Position numbers and translations under genes: made by a program. The notes under the pieces are model-generated. The model saw nothing but the letters and a program-made list of their open reading frames with translations, searched no databases and had not been told where the DNA came from. Source: DASUFI01 sp036274635 (GTDB taxonomy: Bacteria; Planctomycetota; B15-G4). Taken from it: a stretch of 42,097 nucleotides of DNA. This document shows positions 25,391-34,033 of this stretch, in pieces. Location: the NCBI GenBank assembly GCA_036274635.1, contig DASUFI010000310.1:1-42097 (forward strand), written 5' to 3'. Each line of letters starts with the position of its first letter. The first letter of the stretch is position 1.

Positions 25391-27555
25391 GGCGGCGGTG
25401 GCGGCTGCGGCCGCAGCGCCGCGAACTCGGGACTCTCGGGCAGCCGCCGCGCGAGACCCTGAGCTTCGCGCGCCCTGGCCTCGCTGTCGTAGCGCGCCAC
25501 GGCCTCGCGGGCCTCCGCGACGTTGCCGTCCTGCAGCAGCCCGAGCGCCAGCAGGCCCCAGCCGTCGTCGGCGTGCGGCTCGATGTCCAGCAGCGCGCGC
25601 GCCGGCTCCTGCGCGGCCTGGCCGTTGCCGAGGCGGAGCTGCACCAGGGCCAGGTGCTGCAGCACCTCGCGGTCGCGCGGCTGCGCGCCCCGGGCCAGGG
25701 TGAGCGTCTCGAGCGCCTCGGTCTCCTGGCCCTCGTCGAATTGCAGCAGGCCCTTCTCCCGGAGCACCGTGGCGTCGTCGGCGTCGAGGGCCGTCGCCGT
25801 CGCCAGCTCCTTCTTCGCCGCGTCGAGCAGCTCGCGTGCGCGCGGCTGTGCGGCGTCGCCACCCACGGCCAGCTGTCGAGCGGCCACGCGGTCGAGCCGC
25901 GCCAACGAAGCGTGCAGAGCCGCCTCGTCGAGGCCCGCGGCGCGCAGGGTGTCCACCGCGGTCAGCAGGTCGCGCCGCGCGGCCTCCGGGTCGTCGCGCC
26001 CCACCTTGACCTCCGCCCGGTTGCGCAGGCTGGTGCTCCAGTCGAGCGCCAGCCGGCCGGGCGACAGCGGGCCGAGCGGTGACTCGGAGGCCCATCCGAG
26101 GAAAAGCCCCAGGCCCACCACGGCCGCCGCGCGCCCACCCTCGCCGCGCCAGCCGCCGGCCAGCACCGTGCGCAGCTCGGACAGCAGGTAGCCCGCCGAA
26201 ACCAGCAGCAGCGGCACCATCGGCAGCCGGAACTGCGAGTTCACGGTGAAGATCAGCAGCGTGCCGGCATAGAGCACCAGCAGGAGCGTCATCACGGAGC
26301 GCGCGCCCGCCAACGCACCGCGCTCACGACGCCGCCAGCCGAGCCACAGGCCGCCCAGGGCCAGGGGCAGCACGACCGCGTAGCGCGAGGGGGTCCAGCG
26401 CAGGAAGGGCACCTCGGGCTCCGCGAGGGCGGGCAGCACGTCGTCGGGCACCTCGTAGCGAGTGAAGAGCAGGAAGACCTTGCGCAGCTCGGCCAGCATC
26501 CACGGCAGCGGCTGCTTGAGGTTTCCGACCAGCGCCGCATTCAGCCAGTACTCGGAGACCTCGCTTGGCGACAGCGTGCGCCCGCTGCGCGCCTTGGCCT
26601 CGAAGGACCAGTCCAGCTCGGCGCGCCGTGGTTGGGCGCGGTCGGCCACGACGTAGGGCACGAGGCCGGTGTCGTTGCCCGGCTGGTTGCTCGAGTACAG
26701 CGCCGTGCCCGCGGCGGCCGTCAGCAGCACCGGGCGTCCGGCGACGACGGAGTTGCGGACGGCCACGGGCGCGACGGCCAGCAGCAGGCCCGCCGCGAGC
26801 GAGCCGGCATCGCGGATCCCGGCCCTGAGGTCGTGGTGCGCACCGCCGCGCAGCAGCACCAGCAGCACGCACAGCCAGCCCACCCCGAGCATGTTGCCGC
26901 GCACCAGGCCCCCGGCGCCCAGCGCCAGGCCGCAGACGAACCACAGGCTGCTGCCCTCGTCGCGCCGCGCCTGCGCACGCAGCGCCGCCGTGGCTGCCAG
27001 CGCGGCCAGCGGCAGCACCAGCAGCGAGAGGGTCTCCTTCATGGCCAACCCCTCGTAGAAGACGAAGGGCCCGTACAGCGCCGCCAGGACCCCCGCCCAG
27101 GTGGCGGCGGCGTCGCCGAAGGCGCGCCGCGCGAGGGCCATGACCAGCAGCACCACGATCAGGCCCAGCCCGAAGTTGAGCGCTCGTCCGAGGCGCAGCG
27201 TGGCCGCCAGCTGTGCACGCGTCAGCTCGTCGACGCCTTGCGCCGTCGTCGAGCCGGTCACGCCCATGGACCGCGCCGCGAGGCCGAGCATCCAGGGGTA
27301 GAGCGGCGGCTGGAAGGTGACGCCCTCCACGATGTCGTGGCCGGCGGCCACGCGCAGCGCCTGCAGCACGATGCTCTCGCCTTCGCCCACGGGCGCGAAG
27401 GTGCTGGAGGCAGCGGCGACCTCGTCGCGCGCCACGAGACGGACGACGATCGCGAGGACGAGCACGAACACCACGGAGGACGAGCGGCGACCTGGCGACC
27501 AGCGGGTGCTCGCCGGCTCGTCCTGGGGGGGCGTCAGTGCGGGGCTCGTCATCAT
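25387..27555 (-). CDS. GT39-type membrane glycosyltransferase with C-terminal TPRs
   Basis: Polytopic GT-C protein of 722 residues. The first part (about 25-500) has ten or more membrane segments. Early loop features are typical of PMT/ArnT-like enzymes: an acidic residue after the first helix (RLVARDE), then FQPPLYPWMLGLAARSMG and YEGLAMKETLSLL. A soluble region (about 520-722) contains TPR-like repeats (AREAVARYDSEARARE, ETEALETLTLARGAQP). The likely reaction is transfer of a sugar from a polyprenyl phosphate to protein or lipid outside the membrane; the acceptor is unknown. ATG 27555 is followed by a second ATG. It heads the coupled trio with the ASPIC and TPR lipoproteins. Confidence 0.75.
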   Translation of the reverse strand: MMTSPALTPPQDEPASTRWSPGRRSSSVVFVLVLAIVVRLVARDEVAAASSTFAPVGEGESIVLQALRVAAGHDIVEGVTFQPPLYPWMLGLAARSMGVTGSTTAQGVDELTRAQLAATLRLGRALNFGLGLIVVLLVMALARRAFGDAAATWAGVLAALYGPFVFYEGLAMKETLSLLVLPLAALAATAALRAQARRDEGSSLWFVCGLALGAGGLVRGNMLGVGWLCVLLVLLRGGAHHDLRAGIRDAGSLAAGLLLAVAPVAVRNSVVAGRPVLLTAAAGTALYSSNQPGNDTGLVPYVVADRAQPRRAELDWSFEAKARSGRTLSPSEVSEYWLNAALVGNLKQPLPWMLAELRKVFLLFTRYEVPDDVLPALAEPEVPFLRWTPSRYAVVLPLALGGLWLGWRRRERGALAGARSVMTLLLVLYAGTLLIFTVNSQFRLPMVPLLLVSAGYLLSELRTVLAGGWRGEGGRAAAVVGLGLFLGWASESPLGPLSPGRLALDWSTSLRNRAEVKVGRDDPEAARRDLLTAVDTLRAAGLDEAALHASLARLDRVAARQLAVGGDAAQPRARELLDAAKKELATATALDADDATVLREKGLLQFDEGQETEALETLTLARGAQPRDREVLQHLALVQLRLGNGQAAQEPARALLDIEPHADDGWGLLALGLLQDGNVAEAREAVARYDSEARAREAQGLARRLPESPEFAALRPQPPPPP

Positions 27556-27670
27556 GGGCGCGGCGCACTCGGCCCGCGCAGGGCGCCAGCATGTCTCATC
27601 GCCCGGCCAGTTTCGAAGGCAAAACAGGCCCGCCGCTGGGCTGCCCGCGCGACGTCGGGGGCCGCGGCGT

Positions 27671-27715
27671 GCGTCGCCGGCGGCCGCTCAGCCGAGCGCC
27701 GGGACGGCGCGACGC
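27671..27715 (-). terminator. Extended hairpin directly after the FG-GAP gene
   Basis: GCGTCG (27671-27676) pairs with CGACGC (27710-27715). Nested inside are CCGGCG with CGCCGG and GCTC with GAGC. It lies one base past the stop of the 27717-29597 gene. There is no U-run. The rest of the 161 bp gap before the glycosyltransferase start holds nothing I recognise. Confidence 0.4.
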
Positions 27716-27716
27716 G

Positions 27717-29597
27717 TCACGGCACGTCGCCCTCCTCGCAGTTCGACAGCGCGACGCCGACCGGGGCGGCGCTGTCCGCGATGAGGTACTGGAAGAACAG
27801 GCTCAGGCCTGACAGGCCCGACGGCCAGTCCGTCCACGCCAGCGGCAGCGCGCCGCTTCCATCCGTGGAGAAGGGCAGCGTCACGATCCCCGGGAAGGCG
27901 GCCAGCGTGCCGCCCTTGACGGACACCGGCATGCTGGTCACCGAGACGAAGAGCACGCACGGCGCCGAGGGCGCCGCGTTGCTCAGGACGAGCGAACCGG
28001 CCGAGCCCGTCGAGAGCGGGCCGGTGCCCACCAGCGAGGGGTTGCCGCTCACGCCGGCCAGCGCGAAGCCGAGGTCCGTCCACACGGGCAGCGTGCCCAC
28101 CTGGATCGGGCCGTTGACCGCGACGTTGCCCGCCCCGTCCGTGGCGGTCCACGTCAGCAGGATGCTCGTCGCGCCGGACGAGGGCACCGCGGCGCGATAC
28201 AGTCCGTGCCCCATGGAGGTGGCCGTGCCGGAGCCGCTGCCCGCGCCCGAGGTCGCGTAGCTGTAGGTGACCTTCACGCCTATCTGGCCGTCGTCGGCGA
28301 TCTGGTCCTTGAGCTGGACGTGGAAGACGGTCTTGATGGCGCCGATGCGCGAAGGCGTCTCCACCTGCACGTACACGGGCGGCAGGGTGTCGGGCGCGCC
28401 GGCGTTCAGGTAGACGTATTCGGTGAAGCTGCCCGTCGCGCCCTGGGCCGTCACGAAGTCGAGGGCGCCGTCGCCATCCACGTCGCCCACGGCCACGTCG
28501 AGCGTGCTGTCGGGCTCGGCCTGCACCGCGCCCGGCAGGAGGCTGAAGTTGCCGGCGCCGTCGTTGGCGTAGAGGCGCTCGGAGGTGCCCATCGAGCCGA
28601 CCAGCACGTCCATGTCGCCGTCGACGTCGTAGTCGAAGGGGACGATCTCGTTGTCGTCCTGGTTGAGGCTGCCGGTGAAGGTGGTCTTCACCCACGGCGT
28701 GTCGTCGCCGTCGTTCCTGGCCCAGCCCTCCACGCCGGGCATGCCGCTGATGGCCAGCACCACGGCGTCGAAGTCGTCGTCGCCGTCGACGTCGGCATAG
28801 TCGACCTCCGTCGTGTGGCTCGTGCCGACCTGGTCGAGGCCCGTGGCGATGTCGAAGTTGCCGGCGCCGTCGTTCACGTACAGGCGGCCGTGCAGCGTGG
28901 CGCTGCCCTTGCCCGAGAGCGCGATGTCGATGTCGAGGTCGCCGTCGACGTCGAGCAGGCAGGCGTCCTGGCAGTTGAACAGGTCGGCCGGCATCCGCGC
29001 GGCCGTCACGTCGCTGAAGGCCGCCGAGCCGTTGTTGGCCAGCAGGCGCGCCTGGCTGGGGGTGCCGCTGAACGTGCCGCCGTCGGTGACCACCACGTCG
29101 GCGTCACCGTCGTCGTCGACGTCGCCGGCGCACACGCAGTCGGAGCGCAGCGCCAGGGCCGGGATCTTGCTGGCCGTCACGTCGGTGAACACGCCCAGGC
29201 CGTCGTTGAGCAGCAGGCGCGGCGGGCTGCCGGTGCTGCCCGAGGCGTACATGAGGTCCACGTCGCCATCGACGTCGAAGTCCTCGCCGATGACCATCTG
29301 GGCGTTGAAGTTCGCCACGTGGAGATTGGCGCCGGCGGCGGCGAACAGGCCCGCCCCATCGTTCAGCCACAGCTCCTGCGGCTGGGCGCCTTGCGCGCCG
29401 GTGCCTCCGAAGACGCTGCCGTTCGCGACCACGATGTCGAGGTCCTCGTCGCCGTCGACGTCGACCAGGATGACCCCGTTGCTCCACACGCTGTTGGCCT
29501 GCAGCGCGAAGGGGTCGTAATGGAACTGCTGGGAAGCGGCCGCCGACCCGGCCAGCAGCGCGACGGCGGACAGGCAGGCGAGCGGCGCGCGAAGCAT
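27717..29597 (-). CDS. Exported FG-GAP/VCBS propeller protein, paralogue 2
   Basis: Secreted protein of 626 residues. The signal peptide is about 1-21 (LSAVALLAGSAAA). Seven calcium-loop repeats are readable (VDVDGDEDLDIVV, EDFDVDGDVDLMY, GDVDDDGDADVVV, LDVDGDLDIDIAL, ADVDGDDDFDAVV, FDYDVDGDMDVLV, GDVDGDGALDFVT), fitting a seven-bladed propeller over about 25-400. An Ig-like domain follows (about 415-505, VYVQVETP to NGPIQVG), then a C-terminal domain of about 110 residues ending SNCEEGDVP that I associate with planctomycete exported proteins. ATG 29597 has GAGGAA about nine bases upstream. It is a tandem duplicate of the gene at 29764-31635. The function is unknown; surface adhesion is a guess from the fold. 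Confidence 0.88.
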   Translation of the reverse strand: MLRAPLACLSAVALLAGSAAASQQFHYDPFALQANSVWSNGVILVDVDGDEDLDIVVANGSVFGGTGAQGAQPQELWLNDGAGLFAAAGANLHVANFNAQMVIGEDFDVDGDVDLMYASGSTGSPPRLLLNDGLGVFTDVTASKIPALALRSDCVCAGDVDDDGDADVVVTDGGTFSGTPSQARLLANNGSAAFSDVTAARMPADLFNCQDACLLDVDGDLDIDIALSGKGSATLHGRLYVNDGAGNFDIATGLDQVGTSHTTEVDYADVDGDDDFDAVVLAISGMPGVEGWARNDGDDTPWVKTTFTGSLNQDDNEIVPFDYDVDGDMDVLVGSMGTSERLYANDGAGNFSLLPGAVQAEPDSTLDVAVGDVDGDGALDFVTAQGATGSFTEYVYLNAGAPDTLPPVYVQVETPSRIGAIKTVFHVQLKDQIADDGQIGVKVTYSYATSGAGSGSGTATSMGHGLYRAAVPSSGATSILLTWTATDGAGNVAVNGPIQVGTLPVWTDLGFALAGVSGNPSLVGTGPLSTGSAGSLVLSNAAPSAPCVLFVSVTSMPVSVKGGTLAAFPGIVTLPFSTDGSGALPLAWTDWPSGLSGLSLFFQYLIADSAAPVGVALSNCEEGDVP

Positions 29598-29685
29598 GCT
29601 GGGGTTCCTCGGTGTCTGTGCGCAGCGGGGCGCTGAACGATACATCATGCCCGGACCTCGCGATTCGCGTAAGCCCGTCGAAGCG

Positions 29686-29721
29686 CGAGGCCCCCGGGAT
29701 CCTGCGATCCCGGGGGCCTCG
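29686..29721 (-). terminator. Strong 16-bp hairpin between the FG-GAP paralogues
   Basis: Perfect stem 29686-29701 with 29706-29721 (CGAGGCCCCCGGGATC and its complement) around CTGC. It lies downstream of the 29764-31635 gene and upstream of the next start. There is no U-run, but the stem is the strongest simple hairpin in the window. An outer GCCCGTC/GACGGGC pair (29673-29679, 29734-29740) encloses it. Confidence 0.6.
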
Positions 29722-29737
29722 TCATGCGATGCCGGAC

Positions 29738-29753
29738 GGGCGCTCAGGCGCCC
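29738..29753 (-). terminator. Hairpin 10 bp after the FG-GAP stop
   Basis: GGGCGC-TCAG-GCGCCC. With the hairpin at 29686-29721 it forms a double structure after paralogue 1, matching the position of the hairpin after paralogue 2. Confidence 0.4.
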
Positions 29754-29763
29754 GCGCGACAGA

Positions 29764-31635
29764 TCAGGGCACGTCGCCTTCCTCGCAGTTGGACAGTGAA
29801 GCGCCGTGGATGGCGGCGCCGTCCGCGATCGCGTACTGGAAGAACAGCGTCGCGCCCGACAGGCCCGACGGCCAGCTGGCCCACGGGAGCGTCAGCGAGC
29901 CGGCGGCGTTGGTGGCCAGCGGCAGCGTGACGAGCCAAGGCACCGGGCACAGCGTGCCGCCCTTGAAGGGCACCGGCGAGCTGCTCAGCGAGACGAAGAG
30001 CAGGCAGGCCGCCGAGGGCGCGGCGTTGGTCAGGGCCAGCGAGCCGGCCGAGCCGGCCGTCAGGGGGCCGGTGCCCACCAGCGCCGGGTCGCCGGTCACG
30101 CCCGCGAGCGCGCGGCCGAGATCCGTCCACGGGCTCGGCGGGCCGCCGACGACGATCGGGCCGTTGTTCGAGAGGTTGCCGGCCTCGTCCGTCGCGGCCC
30201 ACGTGAGCGAGACGCTGGTCGCGCCGATCGAGGGCACCGAGGCGCGATAGAGGCCATGCCCCATGTGCGTCGCGACGCCGGCGCCGCTGCCCGCGCCCAC
30301 CGTCGTGTAGGCGTAGGTGACCTTCACGCCGATCTGGCCGTCGTCGGCGATCTGGTCCTTGAGCTGCGCGCGGAAGACCGTGAAGGGCGAGCCGATGTTC
30401 GCCGGCGTCTCGACCTCCACGTACACGGGCGCCAGCGCGTCGATCGCGCCGTTGTTGAAGTAGACCTTGTTGGTGAAGTTGCCCGACTCGCCCTCAGCCG
30501 TGACGATGTCGATGCGGCCGTCGCCGTCGAGGTCGCCCACCCCCGCGTCCAGCGAGCTGTCGGCGATCGCCTGGACCACGCCCGGCATGTGCGTGAAGTT
30601 GCCGGCGCCGTCGTTGGCGTAGATGCGCTCGGCCGAGCCCAGCGAGGCCATCAGCACGTCCATGTCGCCGTCGGCGTCGTAGTCGAAGGGCACGACCTCG
30701 TTGTCGTCCTGGTTCGGGCCGACGAAGGTGGTCTTGGTCCACGGCGTGAAGTTGCCCACGTTGCGGGCCCAGCCTTCCGTCGACGAGGTGATGGACTGCA
30801 CCGCGGCGTCGAAGTCGCCATCGCCGTCGAGGTCGGCGTAGTCCATCTCGTAGGTGCCGCCGGTGCCGACGTTGTCCAGGCCCGTGGCCACGGTGAAGAT
30901 GCCGGTCCCGTCATTGATGTAGAGGCGGCCGTGCAAGGTGGCGCTGCCCTTGCCCGACAATGCGATGTCGATGTCCAAGTCGCCGTCCACGTCGAGCAGG
31001 CACTCGTCCTGGCAGTTGAACAGGTCGACCGGCATCTTGGTGGCCGTCACGTCCGTGAACACCGCCGAGCCGTTGTTCAGCAGCAGGCGCGCCTGGCTGG
31101 GCGTGCCGCCGAAGGTGCCGCCGTCGTTCACCACGACGTCCGCGTCGCCATCGTTGTCGACGTCGCCCGCGCAGACGCAGAAGGACTTCAGCGCGAGGGC
31201 CGGGACGTTCGTGGCCGTCTTGTCCGTGAAGACGCCCAGGCCGTTGTTGACCAGCAGGCGCGGCGGGCTGCCCGTGCTGCCGGAGGCGTAGAACAGATCC
31301 ATGTCGCCGTCGTTGTCGAAGTCCTCGCCGATGACCATCTTGGCGTTGAAGTCCGCCACGTTGAGGCTGGCGTGGGCCGCGGTGAAGACGCCGCTGCCGT
31401 TGTTCAGGAAGAGGTGCTGCGCCGAGGCCCCCTGGGACCCTGTCCCGCCGTAAGTGCTGCCGTTCGCGAAGAGGATGTCGAGGTCGGTGTCACCGTCGAC
31501 GTCGACCAGCGCGACGCCGTCGGTCCAGAGCGACTGCGCCGGCAGCGCGGTGGCGTTGTAGACGAACTGCTGCGCATGGAGCGCCGGCACGAGGGCCAGC
31601 GCGGCCAGCGACGACAGGATGCGGATGCGGGACAT
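29764..31635 (-). CDS. Exported FG-GAP/VCBS propeller protein, paralogue 1
   Basis: Secreted protein of 623 residues with a signal peptide (ILSSLAALALVPALHA|QQF). It has the same architecture as the neighbour at 27717-29597: seven calcium loops (VDVDGDTDLDILF, EDFDNDGDMDLFY, GDVDNDGDADVVV, LDVDGDLDIDIAL, ADLDGDGDFDAAV, FDYDADGDMDVLM, GDLDGDGRIDIVT), an Ig-like domain, and a C-terminal domain ending SNCEEGDVP. Identity with the paralogue is roughly two thirds by eye, with conserved Cys (FCVCAGD, NCQDECLLD). ATG 31635 has GGAG nine bases upstream. Its leader holds the long hairpin at 31685-31746. Confidence 0.88.
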   Translation of the reverse strand: MSRIRILSSLAALALVPALHAQQFVYNATALPAQSLWTDGVALVDVDGDTDLDILFANGSTYGGTGSQGASAQHLFLNNGSGVFTAAHASLNVADFNAKMVIGEDFDNDGDMDLFYASGSTGSPPRLLVNNGLGVFTDKTATNVPALALKSFCVCAGDVDNDGDADVVVNDGGTFGGTPSQARLLLNNGSAVFTDVTATKMPVDLFNCQDECLLDVDGDLDIDIALSGKGSATLHGRLYINDGTGIFTVATGLDNVGTGGTYEMDYADLDGDGDFDAAVQSITSSTEGWARNVGNFTPWTKTTFVGPNQDDNEVVPFDYDADGDMDVLMASLGSAERIYANDGAGNFTHMPGVVQAIADSSLDAGVGDLDGDGRIDIVTAEGESGNFTNKVYFNNGAIDALAPVYVEVETPANIGSPFTVFRAQLKDQIADDGQIGVKVTYAYTTVGAGSGAGVATHMGHGLYRASVPSIGATSVSLTWAATDEAGNLSNNGPIVVGGPPSPWTDLGRALAGVTGDPALVGTGPLTAGSAGSLALTNAAPSAACLLFVSLSSSPVPFKGGTLCPVPWLVTLPLATNAAGSLTLPWASWPSGLSGATLFFQYAIADGAAIHGASLSNCEEGDVP

Positions 31636-31684
31636 CAGGGGGCTCTCCACGGAGTGACGGACAGGGAGGGGGGAGGAGACGCAT

Positions 31685-31746
31685 CCCGCGACGAGGCTTG
31701 CACCGGAAAGAGACGTGCCGGGCCGGTGGAAAGCCTCGCATGCGGG
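31685..31746 (-). promoter_or_regulatory. Long interrupted hairpin upstream of the FG-GAP gene
   Basis: Three aligned helices, CCCGC (31685-31689) with GCGGG (31742-31746), GAGGCTT (31693-31699) with AAGCCTC (31731-31737), and CACCGG (31701-31706) with CCGGTG (31723-31728), give 18 pairs with small internal loops and a 16-nt loop. It lies 64 bp after the pseudopilin stop and 49 bp before the FG-GAP start. It could be a terminator for the former or a leader element for the latter. Confidence 0.5.
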
Positions 31747-31809
31747 TGGGCGCATCAGTCTGCCACAAGGGCCCGCGCCGACAAGGGGCGTCCCGGAATC
31801 CCCGCGCGG

Positions 31810-32460
31810 TCAGTCGCTGCGCAGGACTCGCAGCGGCTCATAGGGGCAGTCCGGCCCGACGGGCAGGCCGGTCTTCTCTACCTCGGGAAACTCCGCGAGG
31901 ATAGCCGTGGCCTTCTCCGATTTGATGTCGAAGGTGCCGGTGGACCCGTCGGCGTACAGGATGTTGGTCACGAAGCGATGGTTGGGACGGCCGTCGTTGT
32001 CATCCGAACCAATGACGATCGTGGAGGCGTCGCCGCCCTTGATGGGGCTGGCCTCCTGGTCGCGCCCCGAGTAGCTGATCGTGTTGGGGTCCAGGTTCTC
32101 CCAGTCGTCGTAGGACGAGCCGGGCTCGCCACTGGGTCCCGTGTCGTTGACGTCGGGCGTGCCGGGGCACAGGAAGCTCTCGCTGTTGCGGCCCGTGATC
32201 TGGCCGGCCTTGTACAGCGTGAGCAGGAAGCGGATGCCGCTCTCCTTCGGCCAGCGACCGGAGTTGCGCTGGTCCTTGTAGACGATCATCGACTGCCCGA
32301 TGTCCGCGAGCTGCTTCCTGCACTTCGTGACCCGGCCCGCCTCGAGCGCGTTCTGCACCGGGCCGAAGCCGATGGTCATCAGCAGGCCGATGATGGTGAT
32401 GACCACCAGGATCTCGATCAGCGAGAAGCCGGACGGTCGGCGGGCGGACGGGGTGCTCAT
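31810..32460 (-). CDS. Prepilin-like protein with H-X9-DG motif
   Basis: Exported pilin-like protein of 216 residues, processed by prepilin peptidase. A 11-residue leader precedes G|FSLIEILVVITIIGLLMTI. The C-terminal region has HRFVTNILYADG, which fits the H-X9-DG motif of a prepilin-associated domain typical of Planctomycetes and Verrucomicrobia. Its Gly/Asp-rich middle (about 100-150) has one Cys (LCPGTPDVND). It is not part of the gsp operon; it lies alone between metK and the FG-GAP pair. Start ATG 32460 with GAGG about ten bases upstream. Repeat copy C is about 75 bp upstream. A role as an extra pseudopilin for the type II system is possible. Confidence 0.85.
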   Translation of the reverse strand: MSTPSARRPSGFSLIEILVVITIIGLLMTIGFGPVQNALEAGRVTKCRKQLADIGQSMIVYKDQRNSGRWPKESGIRFLLTLYKAGQITGRNSESFLCPGTPDVNDTGPSGEPGSSYDDWENLDPNTISYSGRDQEASPIKGGDASTIVIGSDDNDGRPNHRFVTNILYADGSTGTFDIKSEKATAILAEFPEVEKTGLPVGPDCPYEPLRVLRSD

Positions 32461-32535
32461 GGCAGCGGGGCCTCGCGGGCACTGTGGCGGGGACGACCCT
32501 ATGGTCGCTCCCGGAGCGTCCCGGCGCGAGGGGTC

Positions 32536-32696
32536 GCAACCCGTCGAAGACGTGCTCCGAGTGCGGAAGGTGCGGAATTCGTGTCGGATCGAGGCGCGCA
32601 ACCGGAGGCGGCCTGGAGGGCCGCCGAGGATTGCGCAACGAAGAGCCGGCGCGAAGGACGCTCCTCCCGCGCCGAATGACTTCTTCGCCGGGCTGC
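32536..32696 (-). repeat. Dispersed palindromic element, copy C
   Basis: A 161 bp element in the 286 bp gap between metK and the H-X9-DG pseudopilin. The outer arms 32536-32553 and 32679-32696 pair at 15 of 18 positions (one more as G-U). In the direction of transcription it is closest to copy A, sharing GAAGAAGTCATTCGGCGCGG and CACGAATTCCGCACCTTCCG. Its apical helix is GGCGGCC-CTCCA-GGCCGCC, against GGCGCAT-CTCCA-ATGCGCC in A. The other 125 bp of the gap hold nothing I recognise. Confidence 0.9.
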
Positions 32697-32746
32697 CAGG
32701 GGACGCGACGGCCGCCGGGTCACGCCCCGCCGGCCGCGCCCCCATC

Positions 32747-33952
32747 TCAGGCGGGGACCTTGATCTTGCCGTTGCTGCGGGCCGATGACGCCTGGCCGGC
32801 GTCGCGGCGCAGGGCCTCCGCCTTGTCCGTGCGCTCCCAGGTGAAGCCGTCGCCCTTGCGGCCGAAGTGGCCGTGGCGGGCCGTCTCGAAGTAGCGCGGC
32901 TTGCGCAGGTCGAGCATGCGGATGATGCCGGCCGGCTTGAGGTCGAAGTGCTTGCTGACGAGGCGCGACAGCTCCTCGTCGCTGACCTTGCCCGTGCCGA
33001 AGCTGTTGACGTTGACCGAGACCGGCTCGGCCACGCCGATGGCATAGGCCACCTGCACCTCGACCCGCTCGCACAGGCCGGCCGCGACGAGGTTCTTCGC
33101 CACGTAGCGCGCCGCGTAGGCCGCCGAGCGGTCCACCTTGCTCGGGTCCTTGCCCGAGAAGGCGCCACCCCCGTGACGGCCCATGCCGCCGTAGGTGTCC
33201 ACGATGATCTTGCGGCCCGTGAGGCCGCAGTCGCCGTGCGGCCCGCCCACCACGAAGCGGCCCGTGGGGTTGATGTGGAACTTCGTGCGCGCGTCCAGGA
33301 GCTTGGCCGGGATCACGGACTTGATCATGTCGATCATGTCCTTCTTGATCGTGGCGTACTTGGCGTCGGGCGCGTGCTGGGTGGAGATGACCACCGTGTC
33401 CACGCGCACCGGCACGTCGTCGTGGTACTCGATCGTGACCTGGCTCTTGGCGTCGGGGCGCAGGTACTTCAGCTTGCCCTTCTGCCGCAGCTCGGCCTGC
33501 TTCTCCATGAGCCGGTGCGCCAGGTAGATGGGCATCGGCATGAGCTCGGGCGTCTCGTTGCAGGCGTAGCCGAACATCATGCCCTGGTCGCCGGCGCCCT
33601 GCTCCTTGTGCAGGCCCTCGCCCTCGGTGACGCCCTGGCTGATGTCGGGCGACTGGCGGTCGAGCGTGACCATGACGGCGCAGGTGTCGCCGCTGATGCC
33701 GAACTCGTCGTCCGTGTAGCCGATGCGGTTGATCGTCTCGCGCGCGAGCTTCGCGTAATCCACGTTCGAGGCCGTGGTGATCTCGCCCGCCACCACGCAC
33801 AGGCCCGTGGTCACCAGCGTCTCGCAGGCCACGCGCGAGGTCGGGTCGCCCGCGAGGCAGGCATCCAGGATCGCGTCGCTGATCTGGTCGGCGAGCTTGT
33901 CCGGGTGTCCCATGGACACCGATTCGGAGGTGAAGAGGATCTTCCGGGTCAT
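32747..33952 (-). CDS. metK: S-adenosylmethionine synthetase
   Basis: Makes S-adenosylmethionine from methionine and ATP. It has 401 residues. It shows SESVSMGHPDKLADQISDA with the catalytic His, GAGDQGMMFGYA (adenine-binding signature), and the P-loop-like GGGAFSGKDPSKVDRSAAY. The C-terminal 25 residues are a species-specific basic tail ending GKIKVPA. ATG 33952. The upstream gap to waaA has one hairpin but no recognisable SAM riboswitch. Confidence 0.97.
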   Translation of the reverse strand: MTRKILFTSESVSMGHPDKLADQISDAILDACLAGDPTSRVACETLVTTGLCVVAGEITTASNVDYAKLARETINRIGYTDDEFGISGDTCAVMVTLDRQSPDISQGVTEGEGLHKEQGAGDQGMMFGYACNETPELMPMPIYLAHRLMEKQAELRQKGKLKYLRPDAKSQVTIEYHDDVPVRVDTVVISTQHAPDAKYATIKKDMIDMIKSVIPAKLLDARTKFHINPTGRFVVGGPHGDCGLTGRKIIVDTYGGMGRHGGGAFSGKDPSKVDRSAAYAARYVAKNLVAAGLCERVEVQVAYAIGVAEPVSVNVNSFGTGKVSDEELSRLVSKHFDLKPAGIIRMLDLRKPRYFETARHGHFGRKGDGFTWERTDKAEALRRDAGQASSARSNGKIKVPA

Positions 33953-33990
33953 GGGCGGTGCGGCTCCGTTGGCTGTCTGTCGCAGGTGCG

Positions 33991-34015
33991 CTGGCGGCCT
34001 TTCCGGAGGCGCCAG
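33991..34015 (-). terminator. Hairpin between waaA and metK
   Basis: CTGGCG-G-CCT with AGG-CGCCAG (33991-34000 and 34007-34015), loop TTCCGG, in the 81 bp gap. A terminator for waaA or a metK leader hairpin; no U-run. Confidence 0.35.
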
Positions 34016-34033
34016 GGGGTCGCGCAGCGTAAC

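Noticed and set aside
33953..34033. SAM riboswitch ahead of metK
   Set aside because: The 81 bp gap holds only one simple hairpin and none of the conserved SAM-I, SAM-II or SAM/SAH core sequences.
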